A DNA stretch of 64,000 nucleotides, taken from IMG/VR virus record IMGVR_UViG_3300046373_000039, positions 1 to 64,000 of that record. One strand, given 5' to 3'. Position numbers and translations under genes: made by a program. The stretch comes from a virus. The notes under the pieces are model-generated. The model worked only from the letters and a program-made list of their open reading frames with translations. It was not told the origin of the DNA and did no database searches. Below, piece after piece: positions 42,315 through 51,624 of the stretch. Each line of letters begins with the position of its first letter. Position 1 is the first letter of the stretch.

Positions 42315-43190
42315 TTAGTTACCTCGTGCGTACCAATAAGCTAGAGCGTTAACACCACTTGCATTTCTGTTATCAAGACGCATACTACTATTATTTAATA
42401 GTGTTACGCCAATGGTAACTGCACTTGTGGCAGCAGCTGTAGAAATAAGAGTAGTTTGGATGTTAAAGACATTATTAGGAAAAGGCATGGGAAAAGTTAC
42501 GACCAAACTTCCGCCTGGAACAATGTTAGCAGTTGTCCCCCACATTTCTATTAGTCCACCGGGACTTATTTGATAGCCATTGACAGCCAGCAGTTGATTA
42601 GAACCTTGATAAGCTTGTGCCATTCTCAGCGGGCTAATCAGTACAGTATTACTTGTAAACGCCTGAGCCTGAGCAGTAGAAGCGACTGTAGTCTTTCCAT
42701 CAACCTCAGTTTTGGTATAGGTTTGTGCTTGGGAGTATACAGACAGGTTTGTACGAGCGGTTGCAGTATTAGTTAAATCAGAAAGGTTAGCTGATTTTTG
42801 TAAATATCTCGCATCACTTTGGGTTTGTGTGTAAAAGTCTGCAACGTTTGCAAAAGCAATTTCCCAATAAGTATCAGTCGTATCTGTAACAGGGTTCTGG
42901 TTGATGCTTACTTGTTTTGCACGATAAATAGTACCGTCAGAGCCCATGCAAATTGACTTAGTACCTGTACTGGACCACTGGTATTCTGTGGTGTTGTCCC
43001 ATACAGCAATACCGTGCTGATTGATGTGGGCAATAGCTTGGTCTTGTTTCCAGTCAATGTAATTAAAGTACTGCCTTGGTGGAATCTCAACCTGCCAGCC
43101 TGTAGCAACTTTAGAGTCAGAGGGAGCCAAGACATCACCAGCAGATGCCCAAATTTTGTTAATGTCTAGCGGCTTGGTGATTTCAGCCAT
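42315..43190 (-). CDS. Tail fibre or adaptor protein with gp53-like C-terminus (291 aa)
   Basis: The N-terminal domain (DINKIWASAGDVLAPSDSKV, then GWQVEIPPRQYFNYIDWKQD) is the common baseplate-attachment form of phage tail-fibre adaptors. A helical collar (YTKTEVDGKTTVASTAQAQA) precedes a C-terminal domain (GLIEMWGTTANIVPGGSLVV ... ALAYWYARG) resembling the gp53-like C-terminal fold. Located between the baseplate DUF2612 protein and the tailspikes, so it may attach them. Confidence 0.7.
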   Translation of the reverse strand: MAEITKPLDINKIWASAGDVLAPSDSKVATGWQVEIPPRQYFNYIDWKQDQAIAHINQHGIAVWDNTTEYQWSSTGTKSICMGSDGTIYRAKQVSINQNPVTDTTDTYWEIAFANVADFYTQTQSDARYLQKSANLSDLTNTATARTNLSVYSQAQTYTKTEVDGKTTVASTAQAQAFTSNTVLISPLRMAQAYQGSNQLLAVNGYQISPGGLIEMWGTTANIVPGGSLVVTFPMPFPNNVFNIQTTLISTAAATSAVTIGVTLLNNSSMRLDNRNASGVNALAYWYARGN

Positions 43191-43208
43191 GTCTATATTT
43201 TCCTTTAC

Positions 43209-44009
43209 TTAAATTTGATAGAGTGAGGCAAAGTACCCACCACTCACTGTTGCATAATCGCTGTCACCATAATGGAGGCCGTAACCGAGACCATACCCAT
43301 ATGTGCCTGTGAATTCTCCAAAACCTTTAGCTCCGGGTACTCCATCAAAACCAAAGAAGTTGTCTCCATCATACTCACCAAAGTTTATCCTGACACCAAC
43401 TGTCTTTGGAATAAGTCTTGATGGATAACCCGGTTCATTACTGATGTAGAAGAGGAGCGCTCTTTCAAAGTCAGTTAAGGTTCTAGATAACAATACAGTA
43501 ATAGAGGCGTCTCCCTCTTCCGTTAATACTGTTGTATCAGTCCCGAAAACAAGGTTGAGTACAGCTAGAAATTCTTCTGGTGTCGATGACGTGGTGTTTT
43601 TAAAGATCTTAGCTTTAATGAAGAGTCTGTAGGTAGCGTCATCTAGTTCGATATTACCACCAAGGGGTTTACCAAAATCGTAAAACATCCCACCTACAGA
43701 TGGGTTGCCAACTTCACCAAAACTTGATGCTTTGATAGCTCCCTGAAACCCAAAGAAATCATAGAAGTCAGCATTGAGTAAAATACGTTCTTGACCAACA
43801 ATCCTACCAATCACATCGAGTTGAGCACCAGTAGCAGTATCAAGGCTTCTAAGCTGCATCAAATCTTTGAATACTTTTTGTATTTCTACTTGAGCGTTGA
43901 TAAGGAGTTGAAGATATTTATCAAAAACTTCCTTTCCTACGAACTGCTCCGTCACTCGTTCACGAGCTTCAGAAAGATAATCGATTTCTTCAAAAGGCGT
44001 GATAGCCAT
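43209..44009 (-). CDS. Baseplate wedge protein, DUF2612-like (266 aa)
   Basis: N-terminal helix region (RVTEQFVGKEVFDKYLQLLI then NAQVEIQKVFKDLMQLRSLD) followed by TGAQLDVIGRIVGQERILLN, the typical DUF2612 start in which a helical domain leads to an LDxIGxIVGQxR motif. The middle (FIKAKIFKNTTSSTPEEFLA ... LVFGTDTTVLTEEGDASITV) also fits. The Gly/Tyr-rich C-terminus (GYGLGYGLHYGD) is a likely fibre contact. Follows the gpJ-like gene as in other contractile baseplates. Confidence 0.8.
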   Translation of the reverse strand: MAITPFEEIDYLSEARERVTEQFVGKEVFDKYLQLLINAQVEIQKVFKDLMQLRSLDTATGAQLDVIGRIVGQERILLNADFYDFFGFQGAIKASSFGEVGNPSVGGMFYDFGKPLGGNIELDDATYRLFIKAKIFKNTTSSTPEEFLAVLNLVFGTDTTVLTEEGDASITVLLSRTLTDFERALLFYISNEPGYPSRLIPKTVGVRINFGEYDGDNFFGFDGVPGAKGFGEFTGTYGYGLGYGLHYGDSDYATVSGGYFASLYQI

Positions 44010-44019
44010 ATATCACTCC

Positions 44020-45462
44020 TTATGTATTGATAATAATGTTGTCTGAAGACAGTGAAGCAATCATATCGAAAGCTACCGGAATACTGTCAGTACCTGTTGG
44101 GCTGGCGGATATACCAATAAACAAGCTATCAATCTCATGACCTTTTACAGTATTGATTGGAGTGAACAACCTACTCCAAATTACATCATCACCAATACCA
44201 AGATTACTATCAAAATAACTAATCAAGGCAGACTTAATATCATCAACACCAGTTCCTGGAAATTCACTGTCTGTAGTAAGATTGATCGTAATATAAACAG
44301 GTAGTGGATCAGGCCGTTCAAAACCAATATTATGAGAAAAACCTTGGGTATCGAAGATAACTACAACTGTATCACCGTAGCTTCTGATACCCATTGGTTT
44401 ATTTTCCCAGATGGTATTTGCAATATCAATACTAACACCACCAAGAACAATGGGCATAAAGCTGTGTGCAGGAACACCAAAAGCATCTACAACATCTGTA
44501 TCATTCTCGTAGATTCTTACTTCCTCAACACCTTCAAGATTAATCAATGCCGAGTACAAAGCTTCAAGAATATTAGAGGCCCGTTCAAACTTAGTCTCTC
44601 TAAACCTTAAGCGAAGCTCCTCATCTGTTTCGAGATTTCTACCAGGACTTGCAGCTTGGGGGTTTGTAACACTGTCCCAACCAAGCTGGGGAGTAAGAAT
44701 AACATTCAATGTATTAGCTTCGGCGTTAACTTCGCCCACTACACTACTCTGAACTTCACCAAGCTTTTGTACTTTAGTAATTCCAATATTAGGGGTAACA
44801 GTGAAAGTTACAACAGAGAATTCATCAACACGACTAATTTTAAGAGACGTACCCTCAATGCTGCTAACAAGGCTTGGGTGGCTTGCAATAATTACAGCAT
44901 TCAACCCAGCAACAATCTCAGCAGCTGTAGCAGAGGCATCACTTGTGAAATTGATCGTGTTAGCGGTAGTGATGGATGTATAAGTTATGCTATAAACTGT
45001 GGTGTTAGAAACCGTTATGGGAGTGACCGTAACACCGACCGCTTGAGAAGGAGAAAGAGCTACAGGAGACAGAATTGTCCACTGACTACTATCAATTGAG
45101 CTACCTACAGTGAGCCCTGATGACACCAGAGTACCATTATCCCCTGAGATGATCACTTGTGCTGTTGAATAGGTCTGCTCTTGTCTAGCGATACCACCAA
45201 GAGCTACAAGGTTATCCAGAGCAATACCCGTTGCAGAATTGGGGTCAAATGCTTGGTAATCAGCTTGTGCTACTTCCCATAAGTCTGCTAAGCTTGGGCT
45301 CACAAGCGCTACAAGCCTACCCAATGCTGAGCTATTGGATGTGTCGACCTGATCACCGGGTTCAACTAAATCTTGAAATAAAGAGGTAGCTTCAGCGCGT
45401 AGGTCTGAGAGTATCTCTGTCATTCTTTTAATTGTAAAGCCTTGGTCAGAAATACCCGCCAT
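44020..45462 (-). CDS. Baseplate J-like protein (480 aa)
   Basis: The gpJ/Mu gp47-like core is visible: LVEPGDQVDTSNSSALGRLV near the N-terminus, a central ATGIALDNLVALGGIARQ segment, and NLETDEELRLRFRETKFERA near residue 275. Within residues 150-230 lies a domain (TVYSITYTSITTANTINFTS then DASATAAEIVAGLNAVI) that is also found in the tail sheath gene. The protein forms the baseplate wedge with gp25- and DUF2612-like partners. Confidence 0.85.
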   Translation of the reverse strand: MAGISDQGFTIKRMTEILSDLRAEATSLFQDLVEPGDQVDTSNSSALGRLVALVSPSLADLWEVAQADYQAFDPNSATGIALDNLVALGGIARQEQTYSTAQVIISGDNGTLVSSGLTVGSSIDSSQWTILSPVALSPSQAVGVTVTPITVSNTTVYSITYTSITTANTINFTSDASATAAEIVAGLNAVIIASHPSLVSSIEGTSLKISRVDEFSVVTFTVTPNIGITKVQKLGEVQSSVVGEVNAEANTLNVILTPQLGWDSVTNPQAASPGRNLETDEELRLRFRETKFERASNILEALYSALINLEGVEEVRIYENDTDVVDAFGVPAHSFMPIVLGGVSIDIANTIWENKPMGIRSYGDTVVVIFDTQGFSHNIGFERPDPLPVYITINLTTDSEFPGTGVDDIKSALISYFDSNLGIGDDVIWSRLFTPINTVKGHEIDSLFIGISASPTGTDSIPVAFDMIASLSSDNIIINT

Positions 45463-45471
45463 TTTATTTCC

Positions 45472-45843
45472 TTAATTTATAGGGTTTAAAGTGAGGGGTG
45501 CTGAGATTGTCCCATCCACAACTTTAATTTTAAAAATCAGATCGTAGTGTCTATTAACAAAAGTAGACTCCCAAGACACAATTTCTTTAACGCCTTGGTC
45601 AGATAAAACTTTCTGTTGAAGTATTAAATCAACTGATGCCTTGGATACTTGTTTTTTAGCAAGTATTCTTTGTTCCCAAGGTATGCCATATGTAGTGTCC
45701 AAAAACCATTCACCCATCCACGTTCTGAGAAGGATCAAAAGTCTTTGACCTGTAACTTCCACTGGTGTTTGAGTTGTGTCTTGTTTGAGCAGTGACCCAT
45801 TCCGCCAGATGATATCTCGGTCTGAACCTAGTCTGAAATCCAT
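45472..45843 (-). CDS. Baseplate wedge protein, gp25-like (123 aa)
   Basis: Start chosen at ATG 45843 (MDFRLGSDRDIIWRNGSLLK), with AAGG 8 nt upstream just after the spike gene stop. The core VTGQRLLILLRTWMGEWFLD then TTYGIPWEQRILAK matches the gp25/lysozyme-like wedge family (LL...GEW-x-D...G-I-PW). Short size (about 120-140) is normal for this family. Confidence 0.75.
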   Translation of the reverse strand: MDFRLGSDRDIIWRNGSLLKQDTTQTPVEVTGQRLLILLRTWMGEWFLDTTYGIPWEQRILAKKQVSKASVDLILQQKVLSDQGVKEIVSWESTFVNRHYDLIFKIKVVDGTISAPLTLNPIN

Positions 45844-45853
45844 AACGTATACC

Positions 45854-46624
45854 TTAATTGCTTGGGGGGGCTGTAGAGGGTGCATGACGGTGTGTGTTGA
45901 ATACTACACCGTTGAAGGTAGCCTGACCCCCGACCAAAGTATAATTACCAGTCTGACTGTAATCCCCTTGATGAATTATCGAACCAATCCATGTGGTTGA
46001 TCCAATGTCTATTGTAGCTGTAGGGGCATTCCAACTAATACTAGAGGCTGCGTTGATAGTTATATCTGAACCTTCAATCACAATGGGCATATTACTTGTG
46101 GTGATACCAATACTCCCATCCACTTTAATTCTAACTTCAGCCTCGACACCACCAAGATTTCCAAATAAAACTGTATCCTTAGTGTCATGAGGCAGTATAT
46201 GTTTCGCTGGGTTATTCACAGCAACTCCGGGAGGTTGGATACCCGGAAGAAAGATAGCGTCACTCTTATCCATCTTAGCAAAATTACTTGGCATTGATGG
46301 TCTACCATTACCAGCCTTCCACCCATCCATGTTTCGCATAGAGAAGATAGCCATACCAGTATCACCAATCTCAATTGGGAATGTAAAGCCTGCTTTCTTG
46401 GAAACTTGGAAAGAGACTGGTATACCCGCCAGTATTGGATACTCTTTAACTGTACCATCTTGAAACTTTTGGTTAATGGTAGGTTGGATATCAACCATTT
46501 GACCATTCAACCCATCTCTGACAGCGACAACAATACAGGGGATATTTGTAAAAACATTATCCATCTGACTGCTGAAGGCACTAACCATTGAGGACTGGAT
46601 TGCTGCCACTGCTTCCGAACTCAT
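45854..46624 (-). CDS. Baseplate spike / central puncturing protein (256 aa)
   Basis: ATG at 46624 overlaps the hub stop and has GGAGG upstream. The N-terminal region is a gp138-type OB-fold domain (IPCIVVAVRDGLNGQMVDIQ, AGIPVSFQVSKKAGFTFPIE). The C-terminal part is Gly/Ser/Thr-rich beta repeats (SISWNAPTATIDIGSTTWIG) ending in HRHAPSTAPP, likely the spike tip with a metal-binding HxH. Fits the tail tip that pierces the outer membrane. Confidence 0.75.
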   Translation of the reverse strand: MSSEAVAAIQSSMVSAFSSQMDNVFTNIPCIVVAVRDGLNGQMVDIQPTINQKFQDGTVKEYPILAGIPVSFQVSKKAGFTFPIEIGDTGMAIFSMRNMDGWKAGNGRPSMPSNFAKMDKSDAIFLPGIQPPGVAVNNPAKHILPHDTKDTVLFGNLGGVEAEVRIKVDGSIGITTSNMPIVIEGSDITINAASSISWNAPTATIDIGSTTWIGSIIHQGDYSQTGNYTLVGGQATFNGVVFNTHRHAPSTAPPSN

Positions 46625-47520
46625 CAAGTACCTCCAGATTTAATAACTTTTTCAAGTGACGTTGCACGAATCTCGGTGTACCAGCTTGCGCTTCTCCACC
46701 CCCCTGTGTGCCTAAGAGACTCAACTTTGAACCACCCCGTAATTAAAGTATCTTCTAGCCTGATAATATCTCCAGCTCTTATATCGGGATTTAGCAAGAT
46801 TTTCATTTGAACACCAGGCTTCTTAACTTTATCTTTCTTAGACCTTTGTCTATCACCAGAGACGCGGTAAGGGGTTTCAATCAAACCGGTATACTTAGAA
46901 AGTACATATGCTTGTTGAAAATTCTCAGTGTTGCCTCTGTCATTATCATGGATGTACACAACACCATCATCAAGCTGCCAGTTACAAGCATACTTTTCAC
47001 ACAGCTCGTTAAGCATCTCTTTCGGAGTACCACTAAGAGGATACCCATAGAGGAGGGGACTGTTTAGGTTAGTTCCGTTGAACACTCCACGATCAGCACC
47101 AATCGCTTTAACAAGCCTATTGGCAGCATCTTTAGGGGATTGACCTTCAGGTACAAATTCAGATAAAACTTGATGGTTTAACTCAACGTAACCTGTGCCT
47201 AGAGTGATTTGCGTAATACGATCCGTACCAGATTTACGAGTTGTTACATGAGTAACTTGCCCAGAAAATAATCTTTGTGGTCCACCCGTATCTAAATAAC
47301 CAGCCTCAAATACTGCCGCTGGGTAATCAGTGTCGAGAAGTTTAATGTGCTCATCACTAAGATTATAAATTTCAATCGCTGCACTATTTGTCTTTTTCTT
47401 ATTATCTGAAGATTTAGATATATCAAATGTAACTTGAAGATCTATAATTTCTAGTGCTTCCCCAGATTCGTAATCTCCCACTATCAAGCGGTACTGCCTG
47501 TTGCGTTGTAGTAGGTCCAT
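46624..47520 (-). CDS. Baseplate hub protein, gp44/gpD-like (298 aa)
   Basis: Beta-rich hub pattern: LQVTFDISKSSDNKKKTNSA near the start, AAVFEAGYLDTGGPQRLFSG near 70, a middle helical segment (QSPKDAANRLVKAIGADRG), then KEMLNELCEKYACNWQLDDG and a later GDIIRLEDTLITGWFKVESL region. Typical of tail hubs of contractile phages. It joins the tube end and the spike. Confidence 0.7.
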   Translation of the reverse strand: MDLLQRNRQYRLIVGDYESGEALEIIDLQVTFDISKSSDNKKKTNSAAIEIYNLSDEHIKLLDTDYPAAVFEAGYLDTGGPQRLFSGQVTHVTTRKSGTDRITQITLGTGYVELNHQVLSEFVPEGQSPKDAANRLVKAIGADRGVFNGTNLNSPLLYGYPLSGTPKEMLNELCEKYACNWQLDDGVVYIHDNDRGNTENFQQAYVLSKYTGLIETPYRVSGDRQRSKKDKVKKPGVQMKILLNPDIRAGDIIRLEDTLITGWFKVESLRHTGGWRSASWYTEIRATSLEKVIKSGGT

Positions 47521-47523
47521 ATA

Positions 47524-47856
47524 TTACTCTTCTGAAAATATATAAAAACAGTTATAGTATTGATCAATCGAATCAGGGTAAACCTTATAAGGCTCACTGA
47601 TAATATCTGCTTTCTCCTCCATCCAAATAAATCCAGTAAGGGGGAAGAAGGCATAATCTAATAAGATTGGGTAATTCGGGACTAAAGCTTCTCCTAGCAC
47701 AATAGGGTTACTATCAGCATCGTACAAATTTATAAAGTATAAAGCAGATCGCTCATTATAAATAAACTCAAGAATATAAGAGTTACCTTGAAAAGCTATT
47801 GTATAAGTGTAGTAAGGATCTGGAAATAAAGGCATTGTTACATACTTATCAGCCAT
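47524..47856 (-). CDS. Baseplate plug-like protein (110 aa)
   Basis: Beta-rich, aromatic protein (YTYTIAFQGNSYILEFIYNE, LYFINLYDADSNPIVLGEAL, FFPLTGFIWMEEK). The size, aromatic strands and position between the Dit-like and hub genes resemble the small plug protein described for simple contractile tails such as cyanophage Pam3 (gp18-like). Assignment is from memory of that family. Confidence 0.55.
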   Translation of the reverse strand: MADKYVTMPLFPDPYYTYTIAFQGNSYILEFIYNERSALYFINLYDADSNPIVLGEALVPNYPILLDYAFFPLTGFIWMEEKADIISEPYKVYPDSIDQYYNCFYIFSEE

Positions 47857-48646
47857 TTTCTCTAGCCTTCCTTAGTGGGTCTGTGTCTTTAGGAGCATTA
47901 TCTCCTGCATTAGCCCCATCAACATCTTGAGGTGTGCTATCTTGTTTACCTTTTGATGCTTTAGTGGAAACTTTCTTTTTTAAAGAGTTTTGTACATCTT
48001 TAGGGATTACAGTTTTCTTCAAGAAAGCAAAAGTAACTTGTTCAAATGTAATATCACAATATAAACCATATCCCGTATTTGCATCTTCCTTAAAAGTAAT
48101 TTTAGTCATCACCAGATTATTAATTACTTTACGAAGGAGGGTGTTGTCATATTCGAACAAACGGACCAATTGAATACTTGGGTCAAACTGTCCCGACTTT
48201 TCATTGAAGATAACCCCAGCAGTAAGATCAATAAGCGCTTGTCTGATCTGTTCAATTAAATCAGTACGCCTACTGTCTATCACAACCTCTGGTGTACTAT
48301 CAGACAGAAATTGTCCAATACTGTCTGGGATAAACTTCTTAAGAACACTTAGGTCTGTTGAGTTCACACTAACAGCAGTAGGGGCTTCGTTGCTGTTATA
48401 AGGAGCATTGCCCTCCAAATCTTGGATTAGGTATGTTCCTGTAGAAATATCCACTCCTGTGATTACAGCGCTGATTGTGAAGACAGGATTATTACGGATA
48501 AAGTGATCCGTAATGTTTCCGCCTTGATCTACAGGATGCTTTGTAACACTGCCAGAATAATTCTGAGTATATGTTTGCACAGCGTCACAGTATATAAAGC
48601 CGCCATCTTCGTCCGAGGAGTCACCCCAACCAATTGCCAAACTCAT
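47849..48646 (-). CDS. Dit-like / distal baseplate protein (265 aa)
   Basis: ATG at 48646. N-terminal YTQNYSGSVTKHPVDQGGNI then TDHFIRNNPVFTISAVITGV is the pattern of phage distal tail (Dit-like) proteins with an N-terminal ring-forming beta domain. The middle is a loop-rich region with helices (RRTDLIEQIRQALIDLTAGV), and the C-terminus is charged and probably disordered (KKKVSTKASKGKQDSTPQDV). It links tube and baseplate hub. Confidence 0.7.
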   Translation of the reverse strand: MSLAIGWGDSSDEDGGFIYCDAVQTYTQNYSGSVTKHPVDQGGNITDHFIRNNPVFTISAVITGVDISTGTYLIQDLEGNAPYNSNEAPTAVSVNSTDLSVLKKFIPDSIGQFLSDSTPEVVIDSRRTDLIEQIRQALIDLTAGVIFNEKSGQFDPSIQLVRLFEYDNTLLRKVINNLVMTKITFKEDANTGYGLYCDITFEQVTFAFLKKTVIPKDVQNSLKKKVSTKASKGKQDSTPQDVDGANAGDNAPKDTDPLRKARENG

Positions 48647-48656
48647 AGGTGACTCC

Positions 48657-50519
48657 TTATTGTTTCACTGGGAATTGAACATTTACTTGATCAAATGATT
48701 GTACAAACATGTTTGCAACAGCTTCACCAATAGCTTGTGCTTGTGCATTGGCATCCATACCTTGTAGGGTTGACCCGTCCACATTAACTTCAATATTGAT
48801 TTCGTTACTGTTGTTATTAACAATACCCATAGCCTTATCTTCAGCAGCAGCTTTAGCCATTTCAGCTTGTTGGTCATCATAACCAGCGGCGTCATGGTAG
48901 TACAAAGAGTTTGGGTCTTCGTAGACAGCCCTACCTCGTTCACGAGCTTTATTTAAGTTAACACCAGTATTATTGATGATATCGCCAAAGATAGCAGCAG
49001 GAGAAGCATACTCCATCCCAAATAAACTTGCTTTCTCTGTAGCACTATTGTTTGTTGGCTCTGTAGGAAGAGCCCCACTTTTCCACTTTTGAAATTCAGC
49101 TATTGCATTCATAATAGAAGCAATTTCTTTGGCGGTTGACTCTAGAGTGGGTAAGAAGTCAAATTTAATAGAAGATATGTCTGTAAATATTTGTTGAATA
49201 TTTTTCCAATCTTCTTGTAGTTGTTTTGTTTTATCAATACCCAACCAGTCAGAAACTACACTATCTTTACCCTCTAGCGCCCTAATAAAAGACTGCGGGA
49301 AAAGGAGCAAATCATCGGCCCATTTGGTGGCTTCATTGAAGCCCTCAGCAAGAGTCCTTACTAGGCCATTGCTTTCACTTAAGCCCGCTGAAAGTGTGCG
49401 AAATATACGGGCAAAACCTTCTTCTACACCTGAGTTTGAAGCTATCACTGCAAGATCAGTTACAGTATTTTGGTACTTAGCTTGTTCCGCTTGCGAGGCA
49501 GCGGAGGCAGCTCCAATTCCCGGAGCTGCTTTTTGTGATGCAATGTTAGCTGCTACATTAAGGATATCACCACGAACTAGACCTTTCTTCATTGCAGCTT
49601 CAAGAGCAATTATTGCTTCAGAACCCGTCAGCTTTCCGCCTGTCTGTTGCTGGTACGCCTGCGCGAAAATATCTTTAGCTCCTGGCAAGCTATTACCAAG
49701 CTGTTTCGTCAATTCTTCGGCTTGAAGTTTATCCTTACCTGCGACTTGACTGAGTGCGTTGAACACTAACTTCTGTCTTTCGGCACTTAGTTTTTGCACC
49801 CTACCATATTCAGAAAACCCTTTAAAAATATTCCGAGCTTGAGCATTGGTTCCACCAGCACCAATAATATTTGCAGTTAGATTATTAAAATCCCCCGATG
49901 CTTGGAGATAATTGAAGCCTACGCGATTTGCTTGGTTTCGCAGCCACTCAAAGTTCTGCTTACCTTCTTCAACAGTACCACCGTTTGCTGTAGACACAGC
50001 CTGAGTTTGTAATTGAGCTGCAACAACCTCTTGGTTTCTTTTATTTAGGGCGCCAAGCCCATAGCCCCCTAATCCTAGCGCAAGTGCTGGGCCAAATAGA
50101 TTAGGCATTCCGCGAAGACCGCCTACACCTCCTGCGACGGCACCAGCGGCAAGTCCCTGTCTTCCCGAACCAACACCCGTCCTGACATTTGGTCTGATAG
50201 TGGCAGCTTCACCAGCAACACGGGTTGCTTGAATCGTGGCCGCAGTCATTACTCTGTTAAGATGTTGCTGATTCACATCAAAACGACTAATCTCAAACAC
50301 TAGCCTAGAGGAAGCTATATCTAACGCATTACCTAAGGCTATATTCAACCGGCGTTGGTCTACATCAAATCTTCCAAGTGATAAAGTTATTGGTGTGTTT
50401 GCAAACTTACCTAACTTCTTTAGTCGATTCTCAACATGATCAAGGGCCTTGTCAACTTTCTTAACGGAAGATTTATCAAGCTCAATCCCCATGCTGGCAA
50501 AGTACTTACTAATCTGCAA
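48657..50519 (-). CDS. Tape measure protein (620 aa)
   Basis: The N-terminal quarter is helical with repeats (LSLGRFDVDQRRLNIALGNA, FEISRFDVNQQHLNRVMTAA). A Gly/Ala-rich hydrophobic region (LAAGAVAGGVGGLRGMPNLF then GPALALGLGGYGLGALNKRN) and long helices in the centre are typical of tape measures that set tail length and may enter the host membrane. For a contractile tail 620 residues predicts a fairly short tail. It follows the tail assembly chaperone genes as expected. Confidence 0.8.
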   Translation of the reverse strand: MQISKYFASMGIELDKSSVKKVDKALDHVENRLKKLGKFANTPITLSLGRFDVDQRRLNIALGNALDIASSRLVFEISRFDVNQQHLNRVMTAATIQATRVAGEAATIRPNVRTGVGSGRQGLAAGAVAGGVGGLRGMPNLFGPALALGLGGYGLGALNKRNQEVVAAQLQTQAVSTANGGTVEEGKQNFEWLRNQANRVGFNYLQASGDFNNLTANIIGAGGTNAQARNIFKGFSEYGRVQKLSAERQKLVFNALSQVAGKDKLQAEELTKQLGNSLPGAKDIFAQAYQQQTGGKLTGSEAIIALEAAMKKGLVRGDILNVAANIASQKAAPGIGAASAASQAEQAKYQNTVTDLAVIASNSGVEEGFARIFRTLSAGLSESNGLVRTLAEGFNEATKWADDLLLFPQSFIRALEGKDSVVSDWLGIDKTKQLQEDWKNIQQIFTDISSIKFDFLPTLESTAKEIASIMNAIAEFQKWKSGALPTEPTNNSATEKASLFGMEYASPAAIFGDIINNTGVNLNKARERGRAVYEDPNSLYYHDAAGYDDQQAEMAKAAAEDKAMGIVNNNSNEINIEVNVDGSTLQGMDANAQAQAIGEAVANMFVQSFDQVNVQFPVKQ

Positions 50520-50533
50520 TGTTCATTACTCCG

Positions 50534-50807
50534 TCATTTGGGTTTATTCTTTTCAGCCTTTGCTTTATTTATGGCTTGTTGATTTAAAGAATCATACACA
50601 TCAAGAATCTCCAGCTGTTTTAGCATCTGTCTTGTAGAGTATTTCCACTCCATTTCAGCAGCTAACCCAAGACCACCTTTCTCATGCATCGCAATCCTAT
50701 AAATGCTCCAAGGCTGAGAGAACGTCAAATCAATTTCTTTTTCTAAAGTCGTTGGTGGTGCTTTTCCCGATACAGATGTATCAATTACTCTTCTGTATCG
50801 GGTGCCT
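50534..50807 (-). CDS. Tail assembly chaperone extension, probably made by -1 frameshift
   Basis: The frame is open from before the stop of the chaperone gene (50785) to 50534. It reads through coding-like sequence RVIDTSVSGKAPPTTLEKEI then DLTFSQPWSIYRIAMHEKGG. The only conventional internal start (TTG at 50728) has no ribosome binding site and would discard protein-like sequence. A -1 shift near the T run CTTTTTC (50814-50808) would fuse it to the preceding gene, as in the G/GT chaperones of other phages. The slip site is not a textbook heptamer in the right phase. Confidence 0.55.
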
Positions 50808-51105
50808 GAAAAAGTTCTTCGAAGTTGAAATTCAGCACCTCTTTATACAGTTTGTTGAGGTGGGCATACTTACGAGAAAAGAATACATCAAAGCTTTTCT
50901 CAGTAATTTGCATGTTGTCTTTAGAGACATAGTTACAGATGATTTGTTTCATCTGGCTAAGGTCTGCCTTACCTTCATCAATTGCTGCTTGATGCTTTTC
51001 AATAAACATCAAGCCTTTAGTTGCTGGCATAGCACTAACCAAATAGTCTACATCATCAACTGTAATAGTTGTTTGTTCCAATACTTGAAATTGTGGAGCT
51101 GCCAT
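50785..51105 (-). CDS. Tail assembly chaperone, short form (106 aa)
   Basis: Located between the tube genes and the tape measure, as all phage tail chaperone genes are. N-terminal beta strands (FQVLEQTTITVDDVDYLVSA), then helices (TKGLMFIEKHQAAIDEGKAD, FSRKYAHLNKLYKEVLNFNF) and an acidic end. The class and position argue for a tape-measure chaperone. A longer form can arise by frameshift into 50534-50807. Confidence 0.65.
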   Translation of the reverse strand: MAAPQFQVLEQTTITVDDVDYLVSAMPATKGLMFIEKHQAAIDEGKADLSQMKQIICNYVSKDNMQITEKSFDVFFSRKYAHLNKLYKEVLNFNFEELFQAPDTEE

Positions 51106-51126
51106 TTATTTTATCTCAGAATTAAA

Positions 51127-51624
51127 CTAAAAAATATTATCTATGAAATTGCCAGCCTCACTCAGTGCCCTGTCTAATAGGTCAGTTGCTGGTTTAGCAT
51201 TTCCCCCGACAGTGTATGTGTCAGTAGTTTGTGCAAAGAATTCCCAATTCCGGTATTCAAACTGACCTGAGAATGTTGCTGTTGGATACCCTGTAATAAA
51301 AGCTTCATTGGAAGAAAATACACTTCGCCCAGATCTATCTTTTAACATCAAAGAAATTCTAGCAGTACCCTCATCTAAATCTAATTCATGAATATATGAA
51401 AGTACATCATTTCCTTGAGAGCTTTGAAGCAGAGATATTGTGAGTGTCGCTGAAGTATCTACATTCCTTACACGAGTATTCTTGCCCCTAATACCCCTAA
51501 CTACAGCAAATCCTTTAACTGTTCTTGAGATAGTAACACTTTGCCAGCCAGTTAATTGATAACCACCAATAGTAAGAACCACATCTTTAGGGTTATAAGT
51601 TTGGACCGTAAAACCATTAGTCAT
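51127..51624 (-). CDS. Tail tube-like protein 3 (165 aa)
   Basis: Aligns with the two upst–ream tube-like genes through the block LMLKDRSGRSVFSSNEAFIT then GYPTATFSGQFEYRNWEFFA and GGN. The N-terminus (YNPKDVVLTIGGYQLTGWQS) matches NYSP... and GFADG starts of the others only loosely. One of three tandem DUF3277-like genes; it probably makes a tube tip or initiator ring rather than the main tube. Confidence 0.7.
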   Translation of the reverse strand: MTNGFTVQTYNPKDVVLTIGGYQLTGWQSVTISRTVKGFAVVRGIRGKNTRVRNVDTSATLTISLLQSSQGNDVLSYIHELDLDEGTARISLMLKDRSGRSVFSSNEAFITGYPTATFSGQFEYRNWEFFAQTTDTYTVGGNAKPATDLLDRALSEAGNFIDNIF

